Source: Arthrobacter rhizophilus (lineage in GTDB: Bacteria > Actinomycetota > Actinomycetes > Actinomycetales > Micrococcaceae). From it: a DNA stretch of 43,017 nucleotides. The position numbers and the translations under genes are program-made. Below the pieces are notes generated by a model. The model was not told the origin of the DNA. It was given only the letters and a program-made list of their open reading frames with translations, and did not search any database. Positions within the stretch are counted from its first letter, which is position 1. Every line of letters starts with the position of its first letter. The stretch spans positions 1 to 43,017 of the forward strand of contig NZ_JAPFFT010000030.1 of NCBI RefSeq assembly GCF_026241105.1. Direction: 5' to 3'. Below are positions 1-7,664 of the stretch, in pieces.

Positions 1-63
1 ACGATCAGGCAGCTGGGAAGTCAACCCGCTAAGGATGTGTGAGGTCTCTTCTCCTGCAGCCAC
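1..63 (-). CDS. N-terminal fragment of a divergent gene, unidentified
   Basis: An open frame starts with GTG at 63 and runs off the left edge after 21 codons (MAAGEETSHILSGL and on). A purine-rich GAGAGG lies six bases before the GTG on the minus strand, which supports the start. The gene is divergent from the permease and separated from it by a 344-bp regulatory region, the usual place for the local regulator (IclR, GntR or PucR type). That role is inferred from position only, because 21 residues are too few to assign a family. Confidence 0.4.
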   Translation of the reverse strand, partial: MAAGEETSHILSGLTSQLPDR

Positions 64-129
64 GTCCAACCTCTCTTCATTGAATGTCTGGGCGCTTGCA
101 CTGTAGTGCGCGCTGAAACGTGCATAGAA

Positions 130-168
130 ATTTCGTATTGTGAGAATAAAATTCTGTATTTCGAGATT
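130..168. promoter_or_regulatory. Tandem operator-like motif, 21-bp spacing
   Basis: Two 18-bp elements, ATTTCGTATTGTGAGAAT at 130-147 and ATTCTGTATTTCGAGATT at 151-168, are offset by exactly 21 bp (two helical turns) and match at 13 of 18 positions. Each is an imperfect palindrome of the kind bound by dimeric IclR-like regulators. They lie 67-105 bp upstream of the left-edge gene, so autoregulation is possible. The first resembles the sites at 4673-4710. Confidence 0.4.
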
Positions 169-272
169 AGCCATGCGGTCGCCGGGCGTCAATCTAGCGC
201 CGCGGAGGCTAGTCCCTGCGAGGCTGCACGGCGCCAGATGGCCGATTGTGACCGCCGTCGGGAGCGTAACCC

Positions 273-321
273 TTGACCAAAGGTGACCTGGCTCATACAG
301 TTATTTCACTATTCAATAACT
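273..321 (+). promoter_or_regulatory. Promoter and operator of the permease operon
   Basis: A -35 TTGACC (273-278), a 17-bp spacer and a -10 TACAGT (296-301) form a good sigma70-type promoter. A perfect inverted repeat AGTTATT-N9-AATAACT (299-305 and 315-321) covers the end of the -10 and the expected start point near 308, where a bound repressor would block initiation. Confidence 0.6.
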
Positions 322-407
322 AGATTCCACGATGCGAAAAAATCTCATCTCCTCTCACAGCGTCTCGGAAGCCTAGTTGCAGCACCACAAAGAAGTGGAG
401 AACCACG

Positions 408-1976
408 ATGCAATCGACTCCCCCAGTCGGCGTGACAACGGCTTCGGAGCAGACCATACTGCCTGGCAGTTCGGTACATCCGTCAGTAGGAAATGAAACG
501 CTCTGCGATGTAGCGTCCGTCGCAGCAGGCCGGACCATCAGCCCCAGCCTCTACAACCTGGACCTTGCCCCCACCAAGAGAGAGGGCAGGCGCTGGACCA
601 GCTACAGCATCTTCACCCTCTGGGCCAACGACGTCCACAGCCTTGGCAACTATGCGTTCGCCATTGGCCTCTTCTCGCTTGGCCTGGGCGGGTGGCAAAT
701 CCTCGTGGCCCTTGGCATCGGCGCGGTTTTGCTGTTCACGCTCCTGACCTTCTCCGGCTTCATGGGCCAGAAAACGGGCGTTCCCTTCCCGGTGATGAGC
801 CGGATCAGCTTCGGTATCCGGGGCGCCCAGCTGGCCAGCCTGGTCCGCGGGGCCGTGGCCATCGCCTGGTTTGGAATTCAGACCTACCTCGCCTCTGTGG
901 TGCTCCGCGTCATGCTTGTCGCCATGTTCCCCGGGCTCAAGGACCTGGATGCCAATTCCATCCTGGGCCTGTCCACGCTCGGCTGGATCGCCTTCGTGTC
1001 GCTCTGGATTGTCCAATTGGTCATTGTCAGTTTCGGCATGGAAATGATCCGCAAGTACGAGGCCTTCGCTGGCCCCATCATTCTCGCCACCATGCTGGCC
1101 ATTGCCATCTGGGTCTTCGTCGAGGCCGGAGGTGCCATCCAGTGGTCCGGCATCAAGGGACTCGAAGGCGGCGAGATGTGGCGCACGATCTTTGCCGGCG
1201 GAGCCCTCTGGGTCTCCATCTACGGCACCTTCGTCCTGAACTTCTGCGATTTCACCCGTTCCTCGGTGTCCAAGAAGTCGATTGTCCGTGGCAACTTCTG
1301 GGGCATCCCCATCAATATGCTCCTGTTCGGCGCGATCGTGGTCATCATGGCCGGCGGCCAGTACAAGATCAACGGCAAGATCATTGAAAGCCCATCGGAC
1401 ATCGTGCAGAGCATCCCCAATACGCTCTTCCTCGTCCTGGCCTGCCTTGCCTTGCTGATCCTGACCATCGCGGTGAACCTCATGGCGAACTTCGTGGCAC
1501 CCGTCTACGCCCTCACCAACCTATTCCCCAAGCACCTGAACTTCCGAAAGGCAGCATGGGTCAGCGGTACCATCGGCCTGATCATCTTGCCGTGGAACCT
1601 CTACAACAACCCTTTGGTGATCGAGTACTTCCTGGGCGGACTCGGCGCCCTGCTCGGACCGCTGTTCGGCGTCGTGATGGCCGACTACTGGCTCCTGCGC
1701 CGCGGCAAGGTCAACGTCCTCGACCTTTACACGGACCACCCTTCCGGCACCTACTTCTACAAGCGTGGCGTCAACCCCCGGGCGATCGCCGCCATGGTTC
1801 CGGCCGCCGTCGTCGCGATCCTCATTGCGTTCGTTCCCGCACTGGAGGCCGCAGCACCGTTCGCCTGGTTCTTCGGCGCCGGCATCGGGGCGTTGTTCTA
1901 CTACTTGCTTGCGGACAAAAAGCAGCAGCACAGCGACATCTCCGGCGAGCCGATCGCCGTCGTCAGCAACCACTAA
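408..1976 (+). CDS. NCS1-family permease (hydantoin/allantoin/nucleobase type)
   Basis: Polytopic membrane transporter of the nucleobase:cation symporter-1 family, 522 aa with about 12 hydrophobic helices. The start of the core shows the NCS1 signature NLDLAP...R.W (residues 50-63). The helix motif WFGIQ (154-158) matches the Trp and Gln that stack on and hold hydantoin in Mhp1, and NFCDFTR further on corresponds to the family's Asn-rich substrate motif. A 45-residue hydrophilic N-terminus precedes the core. The start at 408 has GGAGA eight bases upstream. It leads an operon with a racemase-family protein and an SDR, which suggests uptake of a hydantoin, allantoin or related ureide or pyrimidine ring. 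The exact substrate cannot be read from the sequence. Confidence 0.9.
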   Translation: MQSTPPVGVTTASEQTILPGSSVHPSVGNETLCDVASVAAGRTISPSLYNLDLAPTKREGRRWTSYSIFTLWANDVHSLGNYAFAIGLFSLGLGGWQILVALGIGAVLLFTLLTFSGFMGQKTGVPFPVMSRISFGIRGAQLASLVRGAVAIAWFGIQTYLASVVLRVMLVAMFPGLKDLDANSILGLSTLGWIAFVSLWIVQLVIVSFGMEMIRKYEAFAGPIILATMLAIAIWVFVEAGGAIQWSGIKGLEGGEMWRTIFAGGALWVSIYGTFVLNFCDFTRSSVSKKSIVRGNFWGIPINMLLFGAIVVIMAGGQYKINGKIIESPSDIVQSIPNTLFLVLACLALLILTIAVNLMANFVAPVYALTNLFPKHLNFRKAAWVSGTIGLIILPWNLYNNPLVIEYFLGGLGALLGPLFGVVMADYWLLRRGKVNVLDLYTDHPSGTYFYKRGVNPRAIAAMVPAAVVAILIAFVPALEAAAPFAWFFGAGIGALFYYLLADKKQQHSDISGEPIAVVSNH

Positions 1977-1980
1977 TATT

Positions 1981-2042
1981 CAACTGACTCGCAGTTAGCG
2001 TCGTTTTGGCTCGTCAAAACGACAACGACTGCGAGTCAGTTG
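1981..2042 (+). repeat. Large intra-operon hairpin
   Basis: Two 28-nt arms (1981-2008 and 2015-2042) pair except for a central 4-nt block, with a 6-nt loop. The outer 15 bp begin CAACTGACTCGCAGT and the inner 9 bp are GTCGTTTTG. It starts four bases after the permease stop and ends about 24 bases before the next ATG. No T-tract follows, so mRNA processing, partial attenuation or a REP-like element is more likely than a full terminator. Confidence 0.75.
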
Positions 2043-2066
2043 GGCTAACCCCTCCAGGAGGAACCC

Positions 2067-2810
2067 ATGCGAATCCTCGTCGCAAACGTCAACACCACCC
2101 AATCCATGACGGACTCCATCGCGGCCCAGGCACGAAGCGTCGCAGCTCCGGGCACTGAAATCATCGGCATCACCCCACGGTTCGGCGCCGATTCCTGCGA
2201 AGGGAACTTTGAAAGCTACCTTGCCGCCATCGCTGTAATGGACCGCGTGGTCAATTACCCAGAATCGTTCGACGCCGTCATCCAGGCGGGTTACGGCGAG
2301 CACGGCCGTGAGGGACTACAGGAGCTCCTCGACGTCCCCGTGGTCGACATCACCGAGGCCGCTGCCAGCACTGCGATGTTCCTCGGCCACAAATACTCGG
2401 TGGTCACTACCTTGGATCGTGCCGTTCCGCTCATCGAGGACCGCTTGAAGCTTGCCGGCCTGGACGCCCGCTGCGCCTCGGTCCGTGCGAGCGGGATGGC
2501 CGTGCTGGAACTGGAGGAGTACCCGGACCGCGCTGTGGAGGCCATTGTGGAACAGGCTGAACGGGCCGTGCGTGACGACAAGGCAGAAGTAATCGTCCTC
2601 GGCTGCGGCGGCATGGCTGGCCTCGACGAGCAGATCCGCCAACGTTGCGGCGTGCCGGTAGTTGATGGGGTGGCCGCCGCGGTGACCATCGCCGAATCGC
2701 TCGTCCGCCTGGGCCTGTCCACGTCCAAGGTCCGGACCTACGCCACGCCGCGTCCCAAGACCGTCGTAGGCTGGCCACTGACTGCGGCGGATGCTCCCGC
2801 CGCGCACTAG
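2067..2810 (+). CDS. Asp/Glu/hydantoin racemase-family protein, first Cys replaced by Gly
   Basis: 247 aa, the usual length for the family. It opens with the strand RILVANVNTT and carries the C-terminal catalytic-cysteine motif VIVLGCGGM with Cys180. In hydantoin and allantoin racemases the other base is a Cys in a (A)CF.DPG motif near residue 76. Here the aligned stretch reads AGYGEHG with Gly75. The remaining Cys44 and Cys136 are outside the usual motif positions. One-cysteine members with Gly at this site include arylmalonate decarboxylase, so two-base racemisation is doubtful and a one-sided chemistry such as decarboxylation or isomerisation is possible. CAGGAGGAA lies just upstream of the ATG. 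It sits between the NCS1 permease and an SDR, probably in one operon. Confidence 0.85.
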   Translation: MRILVANVNTTQSMTDSIAAQARSVAAPGTEIIGITPRFGADSCEGNFESYLAAIAVMDRVVNYPESFDAVIQAGYGEHGREGLQELLDVPVVDITEAAASTAMFLGHKYSVVTTLDRAVPLIEDRLKLAGLDARCASVRASGMAVLELEEYPDRAVEAIVEQAERAVRDDKAEVIVLGCGGMAGLDEQIRQRCGVPVVDGVAAAVTIAESLVRLGLSTSKVRTYATPRPKTVVGWPLTAADAPAAH

Positions 2811-2831
2811 TTCAACAACCAGGAGAACCGC

Positions 2832-3596
2832 GTGAGTGAAACCATCCCCACCCAGCCCCGGGTCGCCGTCGTCACTGGGGCGGGCTCCGGGATCGGGCGG
2901 GCAGTTGCCAGGCTTCTGTTGGCCGAAGGCTACCGCGTTGCACTCGCCGGACGCCGGGAAGCACAGCTTCTCGAGACCGCAGAGGGCCACCCTGAGGCGC
3001 TTGCGGTGCCGTGCGACGTGACAGTGCCCGACGACGTCGCGCGCCTTTTCGTCGCGGCCCGACAGCGCTGGGGGAGGGTCGACATCCTGTTCAACAATGC
3101 GGGCATCTTCGGTCCTTCCGGCAGTGTGGACGAGATCGGCGTGGCCGATTGGAATGCCACCCTGGCCGTGAATGTCACAGGCTCCATGCTGTGCGCGGCA
3201 GAGGCTGCGCGGACCATGAAGTCGCAGGAACCACAAGGCGGGCGCATCATCAACAACGGCTCAATCTCCGCCCATTCGCCGCGGCCACTGTCCGTTGCGT
3301 ACACGGTGAGCAAACACGCCATGAGCGGCCTGACCAAGAGCATAGAGCTGGACGGGCGTCCCTATGGCATCAGTTGCGGACAAATTGATATCGGCAACAC
3401 CCGTACCGAGATCATGGACACCATCGGCGTGGGCTCGGGCGCGCTCCAGGCCGATGGGAGCAAGCGCGTGGAGCCAATGTTCCCCGTGGAGGATGCCGCA
3501 CGCGCGGTGCTCATGATGGCCAATATGCCGGCGTCGGCCAATGTTGGTTCAGTGGTGGTGACCGCTGCGGGGATGCCGTTCGTGGGCCGCGGCTAG
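2832..3596 (+). CDS. SDR-family NAD(P)-dependent oxidoreductase
   Basis: Classical short-chain dehydrogenase/reductase of 254 aa. The cofactor motif TGAGSGIG is at 15-22, NNAG at 88-91, and the catalytic set is Ser144, Tyr157 and Lys161 (YTVSK). It uses a GTG start with AGGAGA eight bases upstream, 21 bp after the racemase-family gene, so the two are co-transcribed. Substrate is unknown; by context it would oxidise or reduce an intermediate from the ring compound brought in by the permease. No hydantoinase or carbamoylase is visible here, so the pathway is incomplete within the window. Confidence 0.9.
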   Translation: MSETIPTQPRVAVVTGAGSGIGRAVARLLLAEGYRVALAGRREAQLLETAEGHPEALAVPCDVTVPDDVARLFVAARQRWGRVDILFNNAGIFGPSGSVDEIGVADWNATLAVNVTGSMLCAAEAARTMKSQEPQGGRIINNGSISAHSPRPLSVAYTVSKHAMSGLTKSIELDGRPYGISCGQIDIGNTRTEIMDTIGVGSGALQADGSKRVEPMFPVEDAARAVLMMANMPASANVGSVVVTAAGMPFVGRG

Positions 3597-3638
3597 CTGG
3601 CTGCGGCTAGCTCGACGCGGCTGGAAGCCCAGCACCGG

Positions 3639-4550
3639 CTAGAAGATCGACCAGCCCGTGCGGGTGGTGAACTCATCCAGGGCGGCAACGCCCGCCAGCG
3701 AATTCCCGGATCGTCCCAGGCCAGGGCTCCAGACGCAGATGGTGCATTTGTTGGGCACAACAGCCACGATGCCGCCACCCACCCCGCTCTTGCCGGGGAG
3801 TCCCACGCGGTAGGCGAATTCGCCGGCGGCGTCGTATGTGCCGCATGTGAGCATCACCGCGTTGATCCTCTTGGTCTGGGACGGGGACAGCAGCGGTGTG
3901 CCGTTCCCGCGCAGCCCGTTATTGGCCAGGAACCTGCTCGCAAGGGCCAAATCGGTGCAGCTCATTTCCAGGGCGCACTGGTTGATGTAGGCCTCGAGGA
4001 CTGAGTCCACGGGGTTTTCGAGGTTTCCGTAGCTGGCCAGGAAGTGTGCCAGCGAGGCATTGCGGTGACTGTTCGCCGCCTCTGAAGCGGCCACCACGGG
4101 GTCGGCATCGATAGAGCCGTTGCCGCTTTCTTGCCGGAGCAATTCCCGGACGGGAGATGGCGAGTTGCCCGCGATGCTGAGCAGCCTGTCGGTGACAACC
4201 AAGGCGCCGGCATTGATGAACGGGTTCCGCGGAATTCCGTCTTCGTGTTCCAGCTGCACCAGGGAATTGAACGGATTGCCGGACGGCTCCCGGAACACGC
4301 GCTTCCAGATGCGGTCGCCGTCCCCGTCCAGCACCAGGGCGAGGGCATACACCTTCGAAATGCTTTGGATCGAGAAGGGCACGTCAGCGTCGCCGGAGGA
4401 GAATACGTCACCGCTGGAGGTTGCCACGGAAATGCCGAATTGCTTGGTATCCACCGCGGCCAGGCTTGGGATGTAGTCTGCGGGCGCTCCTTGGCCGAGC
4501 AGGGGCTGAACCGTGCCGACAATGTCGTCAAGGAGATTCTGGAGATCCAT
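3639..4550 (-). CDS. glsA: Glutaminase
   Basis: Cytosolic serine-dependent glutaminase (beta-lactamase fold) that hydrolyses glutamine to glutamate and ammonia; 303 aa, typical for the short bacterial form. The Ser-x-x-Lys active site is S63-I-S-K66 in PFSIQSISKVYAL. Other family landmarks are NPFNSLVQLE, the NPFINAGA stretch and the glycine-rich GLPGKSGVGGG near the C-terminus. The frame stays open 71 codons further upstream, but that extension has no family similarity and crosses the operator region, so the ATG at 4550 is preferred. It is divergent from a dicarboxylate/glutamate-type symporter, which suggests linked use of glutamine-family carbon and nitrogen. The SDR gene converges on it with a 42-bp gap. 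Confidence 0.95.
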   Translation of the reverse strand: MDLQNLLDDIVGTVQPLLGQGAPADYIPSLAAVDTKQFGISVATSSGDVFSSGDADVPFSIQSISKVYALALVLDGDGDRIWKRVFREPSGNPFNSLVQLEHEDGIPRNPFINAGALVVTDRLLSIAGNSPSPVRELLRQESGNGSIDADPVVAASEAANSHRNASLAHFLASYGNLENPVDSVLEAYINQCALEMSCTDLALASRFLANNGLRGNGTPLLSPSQTKRINAVMLTCGTYDAAGEFAYRVGLPGKSGVGGGIVAVVPNKCTICVWSPGLGRSGNSLAGVAALDEFTTRTGWSIF

Positions 4551-4671
4551 GTTTCTTAGCGCCGTCCTTCGGAGTGGGTCCACAGCCTGAGCTACATTAC
4601 CCGCACTCTGCCGGTGTGGGGTCCACTGCGTCGGTGCGGGGTCTTCGCAGACAGGAACAGCTGAGTCGAAT

Positions 4672-4711
4672 GATTCCACATTGTGAAATTTGAATTTCCC
4701 CTTGTGGAATC
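4672..4711. promoter_or_regulatory. Tandem palindromic operator between glutaminase and symporter
   Basis: Two 17-bp imperfect palindromes, ATTCCACATTGTGAAAT (4673-4689) and ATTTCCCCTTGTGGAAT (4694-4710), are spaced by 21 bp. The outermost halves also form a perfect 9-bp inverted repeat, GATTCCACA...TGTGGAATC (4672-4680 and 4703-4711). They share ATTYC-N3-TTGTGR-AAT with the element at 130-147. The layout suits two dimers bound on one DNA face, as for IclR-type regulators. The regulator is unknown. Confidence 0.5.
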
Positions 4712-4712
4712 G

Positions 4713-4728
4713 TGTGAGCGGGATTACA
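4713..4728. promoter_or_regulatory. Crp/GlxR-like site upstream of the symporter
   Basis: TGTGAGCGGGATTACA fits TGTGA-N6-TCACA with one mismatch in the second half-site. It lies between the tandem operator and the symporter start at 4782. Catabolite control of C4-dicarboxylate symporters by cAMP-receptor proteins is well known in E. coli. A Crp-family gene is present at 24364-25041. Confidence 0.4.
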
Positions 4729-4781
4729 TTGAATTCATCCCCGAAATCAGGGGCTGTTCCCAAACTGATTGGTTCAGATCA

Positions 4782-6272
4782 ATGAAGATCCCAGACTCTG
4801 CGGCGCTGAAGGCGAGTTCGGCCCCGCGGAAGAAGAAGCCACTGTACAAGTCGCTCTTCTTCCAAATTCTGATCGCCGTCGTCGCAGGTGTACTCATAGG
4901 CCATTTCTGGCCGAACATCGGGTCCACCCTCCGGCCACTGGGCGATGGTTTCATTCAACTCATCAAGATGATCATCGCTCCACTGATCTTCCTCGTGATC
5001 GTCACGGGAATCTCGGCAGTGGGCGACGTCAAGGCGGTCGGAAGGGTCGGGGTCAAGGCCCTCTTGTACTTCACCGGCGCCACGCTTTTCGCACTGGTTT
5101 TCGGCCTGATCGTCGGAAACCTTGTCCAGCCGGGTGCTGGACTGCACATCGATCCCAGCACACTCTCCCAAGATGCGCTGAACGCAAAGACCGGGACCGC
5201 CCCGCCCAAGGACGCGGCTTCCTTCCTCCTGGACATCATTCCCACGTCTGTGATCGGCGCTTTCGCCAGCAACAGCCTGCTCCAGGTGCTCTTCTTCTCG
5301 GTCTTCTTTGGCGCGGCGATCGTCGTCATCGGGCGTGAGCGCTGCCTCCCGGTCATCAGCCTCATGGAAACCGTCCTGGAACTGATCTTCAAGATCATGT
5401 CTTGGATCATGAAAGTGGCGCCCATTGGTGCATTTGGTGCCATGGCATTCATCATCGGCCAGTACGGACTGGACACCCTGGGGACGTATGCGCTCCTGAT
5501 CGCCTCCTGTTACGGGGCGGCCATCGTCTTCATCGGCCTGCTGTTCCTCGTCGCCTGGACCTTCGCCCGCGTGCCCCTGTGGCAGTTCCTGAAGTACACC
5601 CGTGAGGAATTCCTCCTGGCACTTGGCACGGCATCCACCGAAGCCGTCATGCCGCGCATCATGACCAAGCTGACCAATGCCGGCTGCTCCCGTGCCACCA
5701 CAGGCCTGGTTGTCCCCACGGGCTACTCATTCAACCTCGACGGCGCCGCGATCTACCTTTCGATCTCGTTGCTGTTCCTGGCCCAGGCCTTCGGTCATCA
5801 CCTCGACCTCGGGCAGCAGTTGGCAGCCCTGGGTGTCCTACTCCTGACGTCCAAGGGCATGGCCGGCGTACCGGGCTCGTCGTTCCTGGCACTGTCCGCC
5901 ACGGCGGCCGCGCTCGGCATCTTCCCGGTTGCAGGCGTCGCCCTGCTCCTCGGCGCCGACCGCCTCATGGACTCCATGCGCGTCGTCGTCAACCTTCTAG
6001 GCAACTGCGTAGCCACGTTCGTCGTCGCGAAATGGGAAGGTCAGTTCGACCGTTCTGTTATGCTCCGTGCCTTCCGCGGTGAAATCACCAACGAGGATTC
6101 CGCCATTATGCTCGGAGCCGAGGACGTCTTTGAGGAACAGGAAATCGAACGCATCAGCGAAGGGCGGGAGCCCTCTCCGAAGTTCCGCGGCGGCCCGAGC
6201 GCGGATGAGATCCCGCAGTTCGAGATGATCAAGCCGGGCCAACACCGGAGTCCCTCGGTCAGTCCCGACTAG
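4782..6272 (+). CDS. Dicarboxylate/amino acid:cation symporter (DctA/GltP family)
   Basis: Inner-membrane DAACS-family secondary transporter that takes up C4-dicarboxylates or glutamate/aspartate with protons or sodium; 496 aa from the preferred start. Family marks are the first helix FFQILIAVVAGVLIGHFWP, the re-entrant loop motif GTASTEAVMPR and the ion-binding helix GYSFNLDGAAIYLS. A hydrophilic C-terminal tail of about 60 residues follows the last helix. The frame is open from 4683, but residues before MKIPDSAALK lack family similarity and overlap the operator, so 4782 is chosen; no clear ribosome-binding site is seen, so the start is uncertain. Divergent from glutaminase. The NLDG motif suits DctA, but glutamate transport cannot be excluded. 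Confidence 0.9.
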   Translation: MKIPDSAALKASSAPRKKKPLYKSLFFQILIAVVAGVLIGHFWPNIGSTLRPLGDGFIQLIKMIIAPLIFLVIVTGISAVGDVKAVGRVGVKALLYFTGATLFALVFGLIVGNLVQPGAGLHIDPSTLSQDALNAKTGTAPPKDAASFLLDIIPTSVIGAFASNSLLQVLFFSVFFGAAIVVIGRERCLPVISLMETVLELIFKIMSWIMKVAPIGAFGAMAFIIGQYGLDTLGTYALLIASCYGAAIVFIGLLFLVAWTFARVPLWQFLKYTREEFLLALGTASTEAVMPRIMTKLTNAGCSRATTGLVVPTGYSFNLDGAAIYLSISLLFLAQAFGHHLDLGQQLAALGVLLLTSKGMAGVPGSSFLALSATAAALGIFPVAGVALLLGADRLMDSMRVVVNLLGNCVATFVVAKWEGQFDRSVMLRAFRGEITNEDSAIMLGAEDVFEEQEIERISEGREPSPKFRGGPSADEIPQFEMIKPGQHRSPSVSPD

Positions 6273-6289
6273 AGACACCGCGCCCATTC

Positions 6290-6330
6290 CAGTTGAGCGC
6301 CCCACGACACCGTCGCGGGGCGCTCAACTG
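6290..6330. terminator. Terminator-like hairpin between convergent genes
   Basis: 19-nt arms (6290-6308 and 6312-6330, beginning CAGTTGAGCGCCCC) with one mismatch and a 3-nt loop. It lies between the symporter stop (6272) and the stop of the minus-strand DUF1254 gene (6345), so it can serve both strands. Confidence 0.8.
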
Positions 6331-6344
6331 CATACCGGGGATCG

Positions 6345-7001
6345 CTACTGTTTCAGTGGCGCGAGCTGTATTTGCTTCGCAAGCCCGTAAGCGATCGGCA
6401 GATCGCTGTCGCTCTCGACGAAGACACGGCCAATGACGAGCGCGGAATCGGTTGGCGAAGAAATCTGCGTCATGCCGTTCGGTACGGTTCCCTTCCAGCC
6501 GGGCCCGCTGAGAACATAATCGCCAGCCTTGGTTCCTGTCGTACGTTTGCCGACGTAGGCAAAATTGGTGCTCGTCGACGGGTCGGTGAACTGCACGCTG
6601 AAGTAGCGGCCAGCCAAGTCCGGTACGTGCAGGACTTGCGGCCCCTTGCTCAAATCGAGCCAGCCGCCGACGTAGAGGAGATCGTCCGCTCCGGTTGCCA
6701 TAAGGCTCCCGCGCGACGCCGACGGGGAAGAGGTGCCCGGCACGGCATACAGCGTGTTGACGGGGATCGGGCCGTCACCGAACCCATGCTTGACAATCGC
6801 CCTCTTGTATCCATTGACCGTGAGACGCGGCCAGAGGTAGATGAAGGCCGGCGCGCCGATCACCCATACAATGACTGCCGCTATGGCGAGTGGAGTGATC
6901 CCGTCCCCGCTGGCGATCCGCCGGTAGATGACCCAAGCGAAGACTGCCAGTATGACGGCTGTAAGGGGGCGTCCATACTTCAAGATGAGGCGGTTCATCA
7001 C
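6345..7001 (-). CDS. DUF1254-domain membrane-anchored protein
   Basis: 218 aa. Two hydrophobic segments (about residues 10-26 and 36-56) anchor a C-terminal domain with the DUF1254 pattern: a loop with NTLYAVP, then DDLLYVGGWLDLSKGPQVLHVPDLAGRYFSVQFTDP, then a strand-rich tail with KAGDYVLSGPGWKG. The function of DUF1254 is not known. Its start overlaps the stop of the upstream DUF1214 gene by four bases (ATGA), so the two are translationally coupled. In many bacteria DUF1254 and DUF1214 are the two halves of one protein; here each half has its own membrane anchor and the DUF1214 half comes first. Confidence 0.75.
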   Translation of the reverse strand: MMNRLILKYGRPLTAVILAVFAWVIYRRIASGDGITPLAIAAVIVWVIGAPAFIYLWPRLTVNGYKRAIVKHGFGDGPIPVNTLYAVPGTSSPSASRGSLMATGADDLLYVGGWLDLSKGPQVLHVPDLAGRYFSVQFTDPSTSTNFAYVGKRTTGTKAGDYVLSGPGWKGTVPNGMTQISSPTDSALVIGRVFVESDSDLPIAYGLAKQIQLAPLKQ

Positions 7002-7600
7002 GGCGCCTTTACAATGGAGGGCAATTGGTACGTGCCGTCGAGAATTGCCGCGCCAGGCAGATACACGCGGAACGTCAGCTTGAACTTCCCGGACGGAGTT
7101 GGCAGCCAGTTCTGCTCGTGCCTGCCCGGAGCCTGATGCTGGAGATAGATATCGACTGAACCGTCGGCGTTCTGCGCGAGAGGTGACCGGTCACCAACGC
7201 TGTAGCGATTAGTTGGATTGTTCACCATGTATCCGACGATATCGGTCGGAATGAGCGACCAGAAGGCGTCATTCGGCGGGAGTTTCCCGGCAGGAAAATG
7301 CAGGACGTATCCATGCCCGCCGCTCAGCGTTTGCCCTGAGCCATCCACAGTGGTGGTCCAGTACGCGGCCTCTTCAAACACATTGACGACCGGCAGGGCT
7401 TTGGCGCAGGCGGCCCGAACGAGGACTCCGTTGCCGGGCTGGCCGCATTTGCGGATGGCACTCCAGCCGTTGACAGTTGTTGTGATCGTCCGGGCCACGG
7501 CATTCATCAAGAGGATCGCCGTCAAGAACGCCAGCACGGCACCGAGAATTAGTCCTTGCACCACACCGGACTGGGAGAACCACGCGAGGGCATTTACCAT
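6998..7600 (-). CDS. DUF1214-domain membrane-anchored protein
   Basis: 200 aa with one N-terminal hydrophobic helix (about 12-34), then a DUF1214-like domain with AAYWTTTVDGSGQTLSGGHGYVLHFPAG, DAFWSLIPTDIVGYMV and a C-terminal NWLPTPSGKFKLTFRVYLP motif. The WLPTP.G.F.L..R.Y.P ending is highly typical of DUF1214. Coupled by a 4-bp overlap to the DUF1254 gene, with which it probably forms a complex on the outer face of the membrane. Biochemical role unknown. No strong ribosome-binding site precedes the ATG at 7600. Confidence 0.75.
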   Translation of the reverse strand: MVNALAWFSQSGVVQGLILGAVLAFLTAILLMNAVARTITTTVNGWSAIRKCGQPGNGVLVRAACAKALPVVNVFEEAAYWTTTVDGSGQTLSGGHGYVLHFPAGKLPPNDAFWSLIPTDIVGYMVNNPTNRYSVGDRSPLAQNADGSVDIYLQHQAPGRHEQNWLPTPSGKFKLTFRVYLPGAAILDGTYQLPSIVKAP

Positions 7601-7664
7601 AACCGCAAACTACCACTGCGCTAAATACCTGAGGGCTGTTGGCGCGGCCGCGGCGCTGGTCGCC

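Larger units (their letters stand above)
64..407. promoter_or_regulatory. Divergent intergenic region, no gene seen
   Basis: 344 bp without a credible gene. It holds a tandem operator-like motif (130-168), a sigma70-like promoter for the permease (273-301), a 7-9-7 inverted repeat over the start point (299-321), and a leader of about 100 nt ending in a GGAGA ribosome-binding site ahead of the ATG at 408. It is more AT-rich than the coding DNA around it. Confidence 0.6.

Noticed and set aside
3597..3638. Tandem GCGGCTAGCT repeats between the SDR and glutaminase genes
   Set aside because: Only two imperfect copies in a 42-bp gap without a stable hairpin; probably chance in GC-rich DNA.
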